A stretch of DNA of 64,000 nucleotides from Hymenobacter taeanensis. GTDB lineage: Bacteria > Bacteroidota > Bacteroidia > Cytophagales > Hymenobacteraceae. The DNA is taken from the NCBI RefSeq assembly GCF_013137895.1, contig NZ_CP053538.1, positions 3,131,001-3,195,000 on the forward strand, read 5' to 3'. Shown here piece after piece: positions 1 through 9,782 of this stretch; position 1 is the first letter of the stretch; each line of letters starts with the position of its first letter. The translations under genes and the position numbers were made by a program. The notes beneath the pieces were generated by a model that did no database searches, was not told where the DNA came from, and saw only the letters and a list, made by a program, of their open reading frames with translations.

Positions 1-705
1 AGCTGCATTGTAGTGGTTGACTCGCCTAAGCGTCGCGGATGGTCGGGGGCTGAAGTGGCAGCGCCGGTTTTCCGCGAGGTAGCCGACAAAGCCATGGCCC
101 GCGACGCAGCTAGCCTGCGCCCCCTGCTGGCCCGGGCGCCATCTACTACCAAAGCTCGGGTGCCCTTCGTGCAGGTAGGTATGCAGGATGAACTCACCAT
201 GGTATTTGGCCAGTTGGGCGTGACCCACGAGGGGGCTACCAACGCCGACGACTGGGTGCGCACCCAAGCCGACTCTAACGCTGGTAAGCTTAGCCTGAAA
301 CCTATGGCTGTGCGCCCCGGCCGCGTGCCCAATGTAACGGGCATGACCCTGCGCGATGCCCTATTCCTGCTGGAGAACCGTGGCCTACACGTCCGGACTC
401 TGGGTTCGGGCCGCGTGAAAGCGCAGTCGATAGCTGCCGGTAGCCCTGCCCAGCGCGGTGCTCTGGTAGTGCTGCAGATGGAGCCAATTGGTGGACGCCC
501 CATGGTGCCCGTACCGGCCATGCCACCACCAACGCAGGGTATGACCACCCTGGCTGAAGGCCGCAGAGTAAGGGCTGAGGCAGCTACTCTCAATGACGAG
601 CCTACGGTAGTGCCCAAACCCGTTGCTCCGGCTGCCAGGCCTAAAGTCTCGGCTCCTGGTAAAGCTGCGGCGGTGGCCAAACCCAAGTCCAAGCCTCGGG
701 CCTAG
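1..705 (+). CDS. ftsI: FtsI-type penicillin-binding protein, C-terminal part
   Basis: The frame is open from the first base of the window, so this is the 3' end of a longer gene. The first residues (VVVDSPKRRGWSG, then APVFREVADK) match the end of a class B PBP transpeptidase domain. A PASTA domain follows at about window residues 110-165 (PNVTGMTLRDALFLLENRGL), and then a low-complexity Pro/Ala/Lys tail. In Bacteroidota the septal transpeptidase FtsI (PBP3), which cross-links septal peptidoglycan in the periplasm, often carries a C-terminal PASTA domain and sits directly before murE, as here. The catalytic SxxK serine would lie upstream of the window. The murE start is 54 bases downstream, so the two genes are probably co-transcribed. 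Confidence 0.9.
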   Translation, partial: SCIVVVDSPKRRGWSGAEVAAPVFREVADKAMARDAASLRPLLARAPSTTKARVPFVQVGMQDELTMVFGQLGVTHEGATNADDWVRTQADSNAGKLSLKPMAVRPGRVPNVTGMTLRDALFLLENRGLHVRTLGSGRVKAQSIAAGSPAQRGALVVLQMEPIGGRPMVPVPAMPPPTQGMTTLAEGRRVRAEAATLNDEPTVVPKPVAPAARPKVSAPGKAAAVAKPKSKPRA

Positions 706-759
706 CTCCAGGCCACATGTTACACCTGCGCGTGCCGCGCAAGCTCTCCGTATTACGCT

Positions 760-2235
760 TTGAATCAGTCTACTTCCCTTGCTTCTCTTCTCACGGCTGT
801 CCGCGTAACGGCGCAGTCAGGTCCCACCACTGTACCGGTGACTGGCCTAACGCTGGATTCGCGCCAGGCCGGGCCGGGAGTGGTGTTCTTTGCCCTGCGC
901 GGCACCGCTAACGATGGCCACCAGTTTATTCCGAAGGCCGTGGAACTGGGCGCCGCAGCTGTTGTGTGCGAAGACTTACCCACTGACCTCAACCCAGCCA
1001 CCGCTTACGTACAGGTAAAGGATAGCGCCGAGGCTATGGCCTACATGGCCGCTGAGTTCTATGGCCACCCCTCCCGGAAGCTGCAGCTAGTGGGCATTAC
1101 GGGTACGAATGGGAAGACTACCTGTGCCACCATGCTGCACAAGCTATTCCGGGAGTTGGGCTACCACTGCGGCCTGCTGAGCACGGTGCAGAATCAGATT
1201 GATGAGCAAGTAATTCCGGCCACCCACACTACGCCCGACGCCATTCGGTTGAACGAGTTGCTGGCGCGCATGGTGCAGGCTAGTTGCACGCACGTGTTCA
1301 TGGAGGTAAGCTCCCACGCCGTAGTGCAGCACCGCGTGACTGGCCTGCAGTTCGCGGGGGGCATTTTCACCAACCTCACCCACGACCACCTCGACTACCA
1401 TGGCACCTTCGACGCCTACCTAAAGGCGAAAAAGGGCTTCTTCGATATGCTGCCGAAGTCGGCCTTCGCCCTCACCAACGCCGACGACAAGCGGGGCCCC
1501 GTGATGCTGCAGAACGTGGTGGGCCGCCGGGAATCGTACTCCATGCGTGGGCCGGCTACGTTCCGGGGCAAGCTGATTGAAAATGCCGTGCATGGTTTGC
1601 ACCTGGAGGTAGATGGCCGGGAAGCGCAATTTCGGCTCATTGGCGTGTTTAACGCCTACAACCTGCTGGCTATTTACGGCGCTGCTGTGCTGCTAGGAGA
1701 GGAGCCCACGGAAGTACTAACGGTACTATCGGGCCTGACCTCCGCACCCGGTCGCTTTGAGCCGGTGCTGGCCGAGAAAACCCGCATCACTGGCATTATA
1801 GACTACGCCCACACGCCCGATGCGCTGGAAAACGTGCTGCAAACCATTGCCGAAATTCGCCAGCCCAGCCAGCAGGTAATTACGGTAGTAGGCTGCGGCG
1901 GCAACCGCGACGGCGCCAAGCGCCCCATTATGGCGCGCCTGGCCAGCCAGCTTTCCAACCGGGCGGTGTTAACCTCCGATAACCCTCGCTTCGAGGACCC
2001 CAACGATATTCTGCAGCAGATGCAGACCGGGGTGCCCGCCGCCGATCAAGGGAAGGTGCTTACCATTCCGGACCGCCGCGAAGCCATTAAAACCGCAGTA
2101 GCGCTGGCCCAGCCCGGCGACATTGTGCTGGTGGCCGGCAAAGGCCACGAGGCCTACCAGGAAATTAAGGGCGTCCGGTCTGATTTTGACGACAAACAAG
2201 TGCTGATAGAGATGTTCAACCTGCTGGGTAAGTGA
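760..2235 (+). CDS. murE: UDP-N-acetylmuramoyl-L-alanyl-D-glutamate--2,6-diaminopimelate ligase MurE
   Basis: Cytoplasmic Mur ligase that adds the third residue of the peptidoglycan stem peptide using ATP. It is 491 residues, normal for the family. The P-loop GTNGKTT is at about residue 115, followed by the central-domain pattern HTTPDA and later NLTHDHLDYHG. The DNPR motif (SDNPRFEDP, about residue 407) is the signature of meso-diaminopimelate-specific MurE as opposed to lysine-adding enzymes, so this is a DAP-type cell wall. The start chosen is a TTG codon; no ATG in frame gives a better N-terminus. The gene lies between ftsI and mraY, the usual dcw order. Confidence 0.96.
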   Translation: MNQSTSLASLLTAVRVTAQSGPTTVPVTGLTLDSRQAGPGVVFFALRGTANDGHQFIPKAVELGAAAVVCEDLPTDLNPATAYVQVKDSAEAMAYMAAEFYGHPSRKLQLVGITGTNGKTTCATMLHKLFRELGYHCGLLSTVQNQIDEQVIPATHTTPDAIRLNELLARMVQASCTHVFMEVSSHAVVQHRVTGLQFAGGIFTNLTHDHLDYHGTFDAYLKAKKGFFDMLPKSAFALTNADDKRGPVMLQNVVGRRESYSMRGPATFRGKLIENAVHGLHLEVDGREAQFRLIGVFNAYNLLAIYGAAVLLGEEPTEVLTVLSGLTSAPGRFEPVLAEKTRITGIIDYAHTPDALENVLQTIAEIRQPSQQVITVVGCGGNRDGAKRPIMARLASQLSNRAVLTSDNPRFEDPNDILQQMQTGVPAADQGKVLTIPDRREAIKTAVALAQPGDIVLVAGKGHEAYQEIKGVRSDFDDKQVLIEMFNLLGK

Positions 2236-2360
2236 TAGTAACATCATTTACCACTGAATAGCCTAAAATCTGCGAAAACGCAACATTTGACCTCAAGCTA
2301 AAAACCCGAACCTTTGCAGCTTGGAATACTCCTGACTCCTACCTGCTCACCATCGCGCCC

Positions 2361-3581
2361 ATGCTCTATTACTTCTTTAATTACCTCTACAAAGTTCATC
2401 ACCTGCCGGGCGCGGGTGTATTCCAATACATTTCGTTTCGGGCGGCGCTGGCCGTTGTAACCTCGCTCATTATTGCGCAATTCTTTGGTAAGCCCCTGAT
2501 CCGGAAGCTGCAAATGCTGCAAATTGGGGAAACGGTGCGCGACTTGGGCTTGCAGGGGCAGATGGAGAAGAAGGGTACCCCCACCATGGGCGGCCTGATT
2601 ATTCTGCTGGCCATTCTGGTGCCCGTACTGCTGTTCGCTAAGCTCGATAACATTTATATCGTGCTGATGCTGCTGAGCACCGTGTGGCTGGGTATCATCG
2701 GCTTCGTTGACGACTACATCAAAGTAGTTAAGAAGGATAAAGAGGGCTTGGCCGGCCGGTTTAAGGTGCTAGGCCAGGTAGGCCTAGGCATTACGGTGGG
2801 CTGGGTGCTGTTTTTCTCAAATGACGTGACGGTGCGCCAGTACGCCCTAGCCAACGGCTCTTTCTCGGCGGTTGATGCCAGCGGCGTGTATCAGGATGTG
2901 AAGCTGATGATTACCACGGTGCCCTTCCTGAAAAACAACGAGCTGAACTACGGCGACCTGTTCGCTACCGCCGGTGACTTCTTCAACGAGTACTACGCCT
3001 TCTTCTACATTCCTATTGTCATCCTGATTATCACGGCCGTTAGCAATGGTGCTAACATTACGGATGGCCTAGATGGCCTAGCGGCTGGTACCTCGGCTAT
3101 TATCGGCATCACGCTGGCAATCTTCTGCTTCGTGAGTGGTAATGCGCTCCTGGCCGACTACCTAGACGTAATGTTCATTCCGAACTCGGGTGAGCTGGTA
3201 ATTTTCTGTACCGCTTTCGTGGGGGCCTGCGTAGGGTTCTTGTGGTATAACTCGTATCCGGCGCAGGTATTCATGGGCGACACGGGCTCGTTGGCTATTG
3301 GCGGCATCATTGCCGTGCTGGCCATTATCGTGCGCAAAGAGCTGCTGATTCCGGTACTGTGCGGGGTGTTTCTGGTAGAGAACCTCTCTGTAATGGTACA
3401 GGTCAGCTACTTCAAATACACGAAGCGCAAGTACGGCGAAGGTCGCCGCCTCCTGCGCATGTCGCCCCTGCACCACCACTATCAGAAACTCGGCTACCAC
3501 GAGTCCAAAATCGTGTCGCGCTTCTGGATTGTGGGCATTATGCTGGCGGTCCTCACGCTGGTTACCCTGAAACTCCGCTAG
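2361..3581 (+). CDS. mraY: phospho-N-acetylmuramoyl-pentapeptide transferase MraY
   Basis: Integral membrane enzyme that transfers phospho-MurNAc-pentapeptide from UDP to undecaprenyl phosphate, giving lipid I on the inner face of the membrane. It is 406 residues with about ten hydrophobic segments. The family motifs are visible: KKGTPTMGG near residue 70, the FVDDYIKV catalytic aspartate pair near residue 115, [10 protein letters not shown] near residue 233, and the [11 protein letters not shown] histidine cluster near residue 372. The length exceeds the roughly 360 residues of E. coli MraY because of an insertion around residues 155-200, as is common in Bacteroidota. The ATG start is 125 bases after murE. 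Confidence 0.97.
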   Translation: MLYYFFNYLYKVHHLPGAGVFQYISFRAALAVVTSLIIAQFFGKPLIRKLQMLQIGETVRDLGLQGQMEKKGTPTMGGLIILLAILVPVLLFAKLDNIYIVLMLLSTVWLGIIGFVDDYIKVVKKDKEGLAGRFKVLGQVGLGITVGWVLFFSNDVTVRQYALANGSFSAVDASGVYQDVKLMITTVPFLKNNELNYGDLFATAGDFFNEYYAFFYIPIVILIITAVSNGANITDGLDGLAAGTSAIIGITLAIFCFVSGNALLADYLDVMFIPNSGELVIFCTAFVGACVGFLWYNSYPAQVFMGDTGSLAIGGIIAVLAIIVRKELLIPVLCGVFLVENLSVMVQVSYFKYTKRKYGEGRRLLRMSPLHHHYQKLGYHESKIVSRFWIVGIMLAVLTLVTLKLR

Positions 3582-3680
3582 CGTGTTCAAATGTGAAAAG
3601 GTAGAGCGTAGAACTTAGACTCTGCTTTCTCCACAGACCACTTGCACCTATTACCTCTAAGTTCTAAGCGTTTACTTCCC

Positions 3681-5045
3681 ATGGCTAAAATTGTAATACT
3701 AGGAGCTGCTGAGAGTGGAGTAGGGGCCGCACTGCTGGCCCGGGCCAAGGGGTACACCGTGTTCGTGTCGGATCGGGGACCCATCCAGCAGATTTACAAG
3801 GATAAGCTCACGGCGGCCGGAATTCGCTTTGAGGAAAACAAGCACAGCATAGATGAGCTGTTGCTGGCCGATGAGGTAGTAAAGAGCCCCGGCATTCCGG
3901 AGAAGACAGAAGTTATACAGGCCCTGCGGGAGCGTAACATTCCCATTATCTCTGAAATAGAGCTGGCGGGCCGCTATACTAAAGCCAAATGCATTTGCAT
4001 TACCGGCACCAACGGCAAAACCACTACTACCTTGCTTACCTATCACTTGCTGAAAGAAGCCGGCTTTAAGGTAGGCCTGGCGGGCAATGTAGGCTATAGC
4101 CTGGCCGAGCAGGTAATTGAGGATAAGCACGAGTATTACGTGGTAGAGCTAAGCAGCTTTCAGCTGGATGATACCTACGAGTTCCGCCCCTGGATTTCCA
4201 TACTGCTCAACATCACCCCCGACCACCTTGACCGGTATGGGTACTCCATGGAGAAGTATGCGCTGGCTAAGCTGCGCATTATGCGCAATCAGGACAGCTC
4301 GGGGTATTTCATCTATAACGCCGATGATGAGGTGATTCAGCGGTATTTCCAGGCTGCTTTCCGGACGGTAGTACAAATGCCATTCAGCCTGCATGACCGT
4401 CCCGATTATCAGCTGGCGGCCTATTATTCCTCCGAAGACGAAATCTGCGTGGACCTGTTGCCGGGATACTACAGCAAAACGGAGAAAATTGATACCTCGG
4501 CGTCTCCGCTCATTGGCCAGCACAACCGGCAGAACACCATGGCCGCCGTACTGGCGGCCCGGATAGCCGACATCAGCAAGCCCCAGATTGAGGCTGCGCT
4601 GGCTTCGTTCCGCAACGCGGAACACCGTCTGCAGCCCGTGGGAGAGGTGAAGGGCGCCCGCTTTGTCAATGACAGCAAAGCCACGAACGTGGAAGCGGCA
4701 TGGTTTGCCCTCGATGGTATTCGTCAGCCCATTGTCTGGATAGCCGGTGGCACTGATAAAGGCAACGACTACAGCTCTCTGGTTCCGCTGGTGCAAGCCC
4801 GCGTAAAGGCGCTGATTTGCCTGGGCGTTGATAACGAGAAGTTGAAAGCGGCCTTCGGGGCCGTGGTGCCCCACCTGGAGGAAACCCGGAGCATGGAAGC
4901 GGCCGTGCGGCGGGCCGCCGAGCTTGCCTCGGAAGGCGACGTGGTGCTGCTCTCACCAGCCTGCGCCAGCTTCGACCTGTTTCGTAACTACGAAGATCGA
5001 GGCCAGCAATTCATTGAACAAGTAGAAAGCCTGATGGAGGCCTAG
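3681..5045 (+). CDS. murD: UDP-N-acetylmuramoyl-L-alanine--D-glutamate ligase MurD
   Basis: Cytoplasmic Mur ligase that adds D-glutamate to UDP-MurNAc-L-Ala. From the ATG at 3681 the protein is 454 residues and begins MAKIVILGAAESGVGAALLA, the expected N-terminal Rossmann segment. The frame is open further upstream to a TTG at 3642, but those 13 codons add nothing that resembles the family. The P-loop ITGTNGKTTTT, ELSSFQLD, the NITPDHLDRY motif and the C-terminal ATNVEAA and LSPACASFD segments all match MurD. It sits in the dcw order between mraY and ftsW. Confidence 0.96.
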   Translation: MAKIVILGAAESGVGAALLARAKGYTVFVSDRGPIQQIYKDKLTAAGIRFEENKHSIDELLLADEVVKSPGIPEKTEVIQALRERNIPIISEIELAGRYTKAKCICITGTNGKTTTTLLTYHLLKEAGFKVGLAGNVGYSLAEQVIEDKHEYYVVELSSFQLDDTYEFRPWISILLNITPDHLDRYGYSMEKYALAKLRIMRNQDSSGYFIYNADDEVIQRYFQAAFRTVVQMPFSLHDRPDYQLAAYYSSEDEICVDLLPGYYSKTEKIDTSASPLIGQHNRQNTMAAVLAARIADISKPQIEAALASFRNAEHRLQPVGEVKGARFVNDSKATNVEAAWFALDGIRQPIVWIAGGTDKGNDYSSLVPLVQARVKALICLGVDNEKLKAAFGAVVPHLEETRSMEAAVRRAAELASEGDVVLLSPACASFDLFRNYEDRGQQFIEQVESLMEA

Positions 5046-5122
5046 GTCACTACGCTAGCTCGCTTTCCACCTCATACTAAGTCGTTTCAGTACTCACCCG
5101 TCATTTTTCTCAGTACTACGAT

Positions 5123-6301
5123 ATGGAACCGATAACCAACTGGCTGCGGCAAAATCTGAAGGGCGACCCCATTCTGTGGGGCATTGTGTTGCTGTTCTCC
5201 TTCATCAGCATTGCGGTAGTATACTCTTCTACGGGCACCCTGGCCTACAAGCAGCAGGGCGGCAACACCGAGTACTACCTGCTGAAGCACACGGGCCTGA
5301 TCTTCTTCGGTCTGGCCTTTATGTGGCTGGCCCACCGCATTGATTACCGCTACTACTCGCGCCTTTCGCTGTATGCCTTGCTGCTCTCGGTACCGCTGTT
5401 GTTGTTTACCTATATGCTGGGCCCCTCGGTAAATGGGGCCTCGCGTTGGCTCACCATTCCGGTTATCAACCAAACCTTCCAGCCCTCCGACTTAGCTAAG
5501 CTCGCCCTGATCTCGCACCTGGCCTCCATGCTCAGCCGGCGCCAACAGCACGTTGATGACTTCAAGACCACGCTACTGCCTGTAATGCTGTGGGTAGGCA
5601 TTATCTGCGGCCTGATCATTCTCTCAAACGCCTCTACGGCACTGCTGCTGTTTGCTACCTGCTTGCTGCTTATGTTCATTGGCCGCGTACCCCTGAAGCA
5701 AATGGCCGTGATGGTGGCCATTGGGGTGTTGGTTGGCGGAGTAGGCCTAACTGCCGGTCAGCGCTACAAAACGGTGCTCTCTCGCCTGGAAAGCTTCACC
5801 GACAAGAGCAAGCCCGTGCCCTTCCAGCTGGAGCATGCCTACATTGCTGAGGCCACAGGCGGCATCTTTGGCAAAGGCCCTGGCAAGAGCACGGAGCGCA
5901 ACATCATGCCCCACCCATACTCCGATTTTATCTATGCCATCATTATTGAGGAGTATGGTCTGTTTGGCGGCGTAGTTGTGCTGTTTCTGTACTTGGCTTT
6001 TCTCTATCGAGGGCTAAAAACGGTAATGAATAGCTACGGGGCCTTTGGCGGATTGCTGTCGGCGGGGCTGAGCTTTAGTCTGGTCTTGCAGGCCATGGTA
6101 AATATGGGCGTGGCCGTAGGGCTGGGCCCAATTACCGGCCTGCCATTACCGCTATTAAGCATGGGTGGTACCTCTTTGATTTTCACGGGCATTAGTATTG
6201 GGATTATTCTGGCCGTGAGCCGGGGAGAACGGGAAATCCGCCCCATGGTAGGTGAGCCAGAAGATACCGCCCGCATTCCGCGCGTCTCGTCTTACGCCTA
6301 A
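5123..6301 (+). CDS. ftsW: SEDS-family peptidoglycan glycosyltransferase FtsW
   Basis: Polytopic membrane protein of the SEDS family, which polymerises lipid II at the septum together with FtsI. It is 392 residues with about ten hydrophobic segments. Typical FtsW/RodA patterns are visible: GASRWL near residue 108, the QPSDLAKLALI segment near 122, HPYSDFIYAIIIEEYGLFGG near 270, and GLPLPLLSMGGTSL near 340. The position between murD and murG favours FtsW over RodA. The C-terminal tail is short and polar. It starts at ATG, 77 bases after murD. Confidence 0.96.
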   Translation: MEPITNWLRQNLKGDPILWGIVLLFSFISIAVVYSSTGTLAYKQQGGNTEYYLLKHTGLIFFGLAFMWLAHRIDYRYYSRLSLYALLLSVPLLLFTYMLGPSVNGASRWLTIPVINQTFQPSDLAKLALISHLASMLSRRQQHVDDFKTTLLPVMLWVGIICGLIILSNASTALLLFATCLLLMFIGRVPLKQMAVMVAIGVLVGGVGLTAGQRYKTVLSRLESFTDKSKPVPFQLEHAYIAEATGGIFGKGPGKSTERNIMPHPYSDFIYAIIIEEYGLFGGVVVLFLYLAFLYRGLKTVMNSYGAFGGLLSAGLSFSLVLQAMVNMGVAVGLGPITGLPLPLLSMGGTSLIFTGISIGIILAVSRGEREIRPMVGEPEDTARIPRVSSYA

Positions 6302-6357
6302 AACAACTGCTTTCAGAAGCCGCTGTACTTACACCGCTTCACTGCCTTTTCTACTGA

Positions 6358-7482
6358 ATGCCCACAACTAAGTCTACATCTGCCCCGGCTCCCTATCGCG
6401 TCATTATCAGTGGCGGGGGCACAGGCGGGCATATTTTCCCGGCCGTTGCTATTGCCAACGAGTTGCGCCGCCGCCAGCCCAACGCAGAGATTCTGTTTGT
6501 GGGGGCCAACGGCCGCATGGAAATGACGCGCGTACCCGAAGCGGGCTACGAGATTTTGGGGCTAGATATAAGTGGCCTGCAGCGTCGCCTGACGGCAGAA
6601 AACCTGCTTTTTCCAATTAAGGTGATGCGCGCCGTACGTAAGGCCGGTAAGCTCATTGAAAAATTCCGGCCCGATGCCGTGGTAGGAGTAGGGGGCTATG
6701 CTTCGGCTCCGGTGCTTATGGCCGCAACCTCGCGTGGCATTCCAGCCCTTATTCAGGAGCAGAACTCTTATGCCGGTCTTGTAAACAAGCTACTGGCCCG
6801 GCGGGTACAGCGCATTTGTGTGGCCTACGAAGGCATGCAAAGCTTCTTCCCCTCTGATAAGCTGGTGCTGACCGGTAACCCCGTACGCACTGAAATTGCC
6901 AGCGGCCAGCGAGAAGAGGCCCTGAAGTTCTTTGGCCTGACGCCAGACAAACCAGTGCTACTAGTTATTGGAGGCAGCTTGGGAGCCCGTACGCTAAACC
7001 AAGCTACTGCCGCTGCGCTGCCCCGTCTGCGCGAGGCAGGGGTGCAGCTGCTGTGGCAGACGGGCAAGCTCTATTTCCCGGAAGCCGAGAAACAAGCCGC
7101 TCCCTATGCTTCTGATAACTTGCAGGCTCTGGAGTTTGTGCGGCGCATGGACCTGGCCTACGCCGCCGCCGATGTGGTGGTCAGCCGGGCCGGAGCCCTG
7201 TCAGTGTCAGAGCTGTGCCTCACTGGTAAGCCCAGCATTCTGGTGCCCTCACCTAACGTGGCCGAAGACCACCAAACCAAGAACGCGCTGGCGTTATCCT
7301 CGCGGCAGGCGGCGCTGCTGGTCCCTGATGCGGAAGCCGGAACGCGCCTCTACAATGAAGCACTAGAACTCTTACAGGACACTGCCCAGCAGCAGCGCCT
7401 GGCCACCAATATACGGGCCCTGGCCCGCCCCGATGCTACGGTTACCATCGTGGATGAACTTCTAGCCCTCATGGAACACTAA
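6358..7482 (+). CDS. murG: UDP-GlcNAc:undecaprenyl-PP-MurNAc-pentapeptide GlcNAc transferase MurG
   Basis: Peripheral membrane GT28 glycosyltransferase that converts lipid I to lipid II on the cytoplasmic face. It is 374 residues. The N-terminal glycine loop GGGTGGHIFPA (about residues 19-29), GVGGYAS, the QEQNSYAGLVNK acceptor region, GGSLGAR in the C-terminal domain and VSRAGALSVSEL are all diagnostic. The stop codon overlaps the ATG of murC by one base, so the two are translationally coupled. Confidence 0.97.
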   Translation: MPTTKSTSAPAPYRVIISGGGTGGHIFPAVAIANELRRRQPNAEILFVGANGRMEMTRVPEAGYEILGLDISGLQRRLTAENLLFPIKVMRAVRKAGKLIEKFRPDAVVGVGGYASAPVLMAATSRGIPALIQEQNSYAGLVNKLLARRVQRICVAYEGMQSFFPSDKLVLTGNPVRTEIASGQREEALKFFGLTPDKPVLLVIGGSLGARTLNQATAAALPRLREAGVQLLWQTGKLYFPEAEKQAAPYASDNLQALEFVRRMDLAYAAADVVVSRAGALSVSELCLTGKPSILVPSPNVAEDHQTKNALALSSRQAALLVPDAEAGTRLYNEALELLQDTAQQQRLATNIRALARPDATVTIVDELLALMEH

Positions 7483-8951
7483 TGAATCCGGTAGCAGCAA
7501 CTCCCTACGTATTCTTTCTGGGCATTGGTGGCATCGGCATGTCGGCACTGGCGCGCTGGTTCCAGGCCAACGGCCACACCGTGAGTGGGTACGATAAAAC
7601 CTCTACGCCCCTAACGGAAGCCCTGGCCGCTGAAGGTATTGCCGTGCATTACCAGGATGCCGTCGCAAGCATTCCGGCGGAAGTGCGGGAAAACCGCGCG
7701 CAAACGCTCGTGGTGCTCACGCCGGCAATTCCCAAAGACCATCAGGAATGGGCCTGGCTTCGGGAGCAGGGCTACGATATTCGCAAGCGCAGCCAAGTGC
7801 TAGGCCTGCTCACTCAGGGCCGGCCCACTATTGCGGTAGCCGGTACGCACGGCAAAACGACCACCAGCAGTATGGTAGCACATTTGCTTCACCACGCCGG
7901 AGTGCCTAGCGCCGCGTTCCTGGGCGGCATCTCGGTAAACCTGGGCTCCAATCTGCTCCTGCCACCCACTGCATTGGAGTTGGCCACTCGCAACTCCCCA
8001 ATGACTGCCGAATCAGTGCCGGTAGTAGTGGAGGCCGATGAGTATGACCGCAGCTTTCTGACGCTTTACCCTGATGTGGCCATTGTAACCAGCACCGATG
8101 CTGACCACCTTGACATCTATGGGCATAAAGATGCGCTGGTAGAGTCGTTCCGTCAGTTTGTAAGCCAAATTAAGCCGGGCGGCACACTCATTCTTAACCA
8201 TACCGCCGACTCTAGCGTGGCGCAGGCGGCGCCGGAAGGGGTGCGCGTTATCCGCTATGGGCTTTCTCCGGAGCAGGGGCCAGAGCTGTACGCCAGCAAT
8301 ATAACTGCCCAGGGCCACCAGTTCCGTTTTGACATGTGTGGCCCACAGGGCATAGTAAGTGGCCTGGAACTAGCTGTGCCTGGTTATCACAATGTAGAAA
8401 ACATGTTGGCGGCAGCCTGCGTAGGCCAGTTATACGAGCTTACTCCGGAGCAACTACAAGCGGCAGTAGCGGACTATCGAGGTGTAAAACGTCGCTTTGA
8501 GTTTATTCTAACGGCGGGTGCCACGCATCCCGATCATGTATACGTGGATGATTACGCCCACCATCCACGCGAAATTGAGGCTTTTCTTCGTTCCCTGCGG
8601 GCACTGTATCCGGGTCGGCAGTTACGCGTGGTTTTTCAGCCTCACCTGTTCTCTCGGACCCGCGACTTTGCGCCAGGATTCGCTGAGAGTCTGAGCCTTG
8701 CTGATGAAGTAGTGCTGATGGATATTTACCCCGCCCGGGAGCTGCCGATGCCCGGCGTGACGTCGGAATTAATTTTATCCCAAATAACCGCGCCAAAAAA
8801 ATCGATTCAGTCGCGGGAGCAAATTTTGACAAATGCCGAAACTGATACGAATTTTGACGTATTAGCCACTGTAGGAGCAGGAGATATTGATCAACTTGTT
8901 CCTCGTTTAAAGAATATTTTGAATATTCGCTGGAATGGAGCTCAAGCGTAA
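7482..8951 (+). CDS. murC: UDP-N-acetylmuramate--L-alanine ligase MurC
   Basis: Cytoplasmic ATP-dependent ligase that adds the first L-alanine to UDP-MurNAc. It is 489 residues. It shows the Rossmann start FFLGIGGIGMSALARWF, the P-loop AGTHGKTTTSSMV near residue 125, the EADEYDRSFL motif and TDADHLDIYG, and a C-terminal DDYAHHPREI motif, all typical of MurC. The last 200 bases are clearly more AT-rich than the neighbouring genes. The gene overlaps the proposed ftsQ start by 17 bases, so this part of the cluster is tightly packed. Confidence 0.97.
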   Translation: MNPVAATPYVFFLGIGGIGMSALARWFQANGHTVSGYDKTSTPLTEALAAEGIAVHYQDAVASIPAEVRENRAQTLVVLTPAIPKDHQEWAWLREQGYDIRKRSQVLGLLTQGRPTIAVAGTHGKTTTSSMVAHLLHHAGVPSAAFLGGISVNLGSNLLLPPTALELATRNSPMTAESVPVVVEADEYDRSFLTLYPDVAIVTSTDADHLDIYGHKDALVESFRQFVSQIKPGGTLILNHTADSSVAQAAPEGVRVIRYGLSPEQGPELYASNITAQGHQFRFDMCGPQGIVSGLELAVPGYHNVENMLAAACVGQLYELTPEQLQAAVADYRGVKRRFEFILTAGATHPDHVYVDDYAHHPREIEAFLRSLRALYPGRQLRVVFQPHLFSRTRDFAPGFAESLSLADEVVLMDIYPARELPMPGVTSELILSQITAPKKSIQSREQILTNAETDTNFDVLATVGAGDIDQLVPRLKNILNIRWNGAQA

Positions 8952-9698
8952 AGCCAACCATCTGCTATTTGCCACTGCCTGCCTCATTTTGCTGGGGGGC
9001 TTGGGGTGTTTGCCGGCGTACGGCAGGCTCATCGGCCGGTGGGTGGTGTAATTGTGCGCATAAGCAATGAGTTCAACAACTTCTTTATCAGTGAACGGGA
9101 AGTAACCAGCCTGCTCACCCGCCAGGGCCGCGACCGGCTGGAGGGTACCGACCCATCAGAACTGAATTTGAAGTCGCTGGAAGCCCGGTTGAAAGCGCAT
9201 AGCTTTGTGAAAGACGCTCAGGTATACCGCGACTTATCCGGAAACCTGCACGCTGATGTGCGCCAGAACCGGCCAATTGCCCGCTTGGTACACTCAGATT
9301 CACGCCAAGATTTCTACCTGGATGCCGCCGGTGAAAAGCTGCCTTTGTCGCCGCTGTTTACGGCGCGCGTTGTGCCAATTGCCCGGCAGGGTGGGCAACC
9401 ACTTACGGCGGCTTTTTTTCAGGACTCTACCGGTAGAGCATACCTCGAATTTCTACGCTATATTGACGAGAAACCTTTCTGGCGGGCCCAGGTCGCGGAA
9501 GTGTTTATCAGTCCTAATGGCAAGCTCTCTTTCACGCAGCAAGTAGGAGACCAGCGAGTAGAATTTGGCTTTCCTGAGAATATTTCGGAAAAATTTGCGA
9601 AACTGATGGTATTTTACCGTCAAATTCCTCCAGTTCTCGGCTGGGACACGTACCACCGCGTCAACGTTGAGTTCAAGGACCAAATCATCTGCGAGTAA
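8935..9698 (+). CDS. ftsQ: cell division protein FtsQ, with an apparent frameshift near 8994-9006
   Basis: Divisome protein with one membrane anchor and a periplasmic POTRA domain, linking early and late division proteins. The main body (from about 9009, GVRQAHRPVGG onward) contains the POTRA-like stretch with SFVKDAQVYRDLSGNLHADV, and its place between murC and ftsA fits FtsQ. In this frame the only start is a GTG at 9006, which would leave no membrane segment. The ATG at 8935 in another frame encodes MELKRKANHLLFATACLILL, a perfect FtsQ-type anchor, but stops at 9051. One extra G in the run at 8994-8999 or 9003-9006 joins both into a 254-residue protein reading LGGLGVFAGVR across the junction. 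I infer a deletion or sequencing indel; a programmed -1 frameshift is less likely. Confidence 0.8.
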
Positions 9699-9782
9699 TA
9701 ATATCCGCTTATTTAGCCGAAAAAGGCACTTTTTCGACCACAACCTACCTGCACGCAACTCCAACTCTCGCCCTCCCTTCTC

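Noticed and set aside
9006..9010. GTG start for a short ftsQ
   Set aside because: It would give FtsQ no membrane segment, while the anchor is present upstream in another frame.
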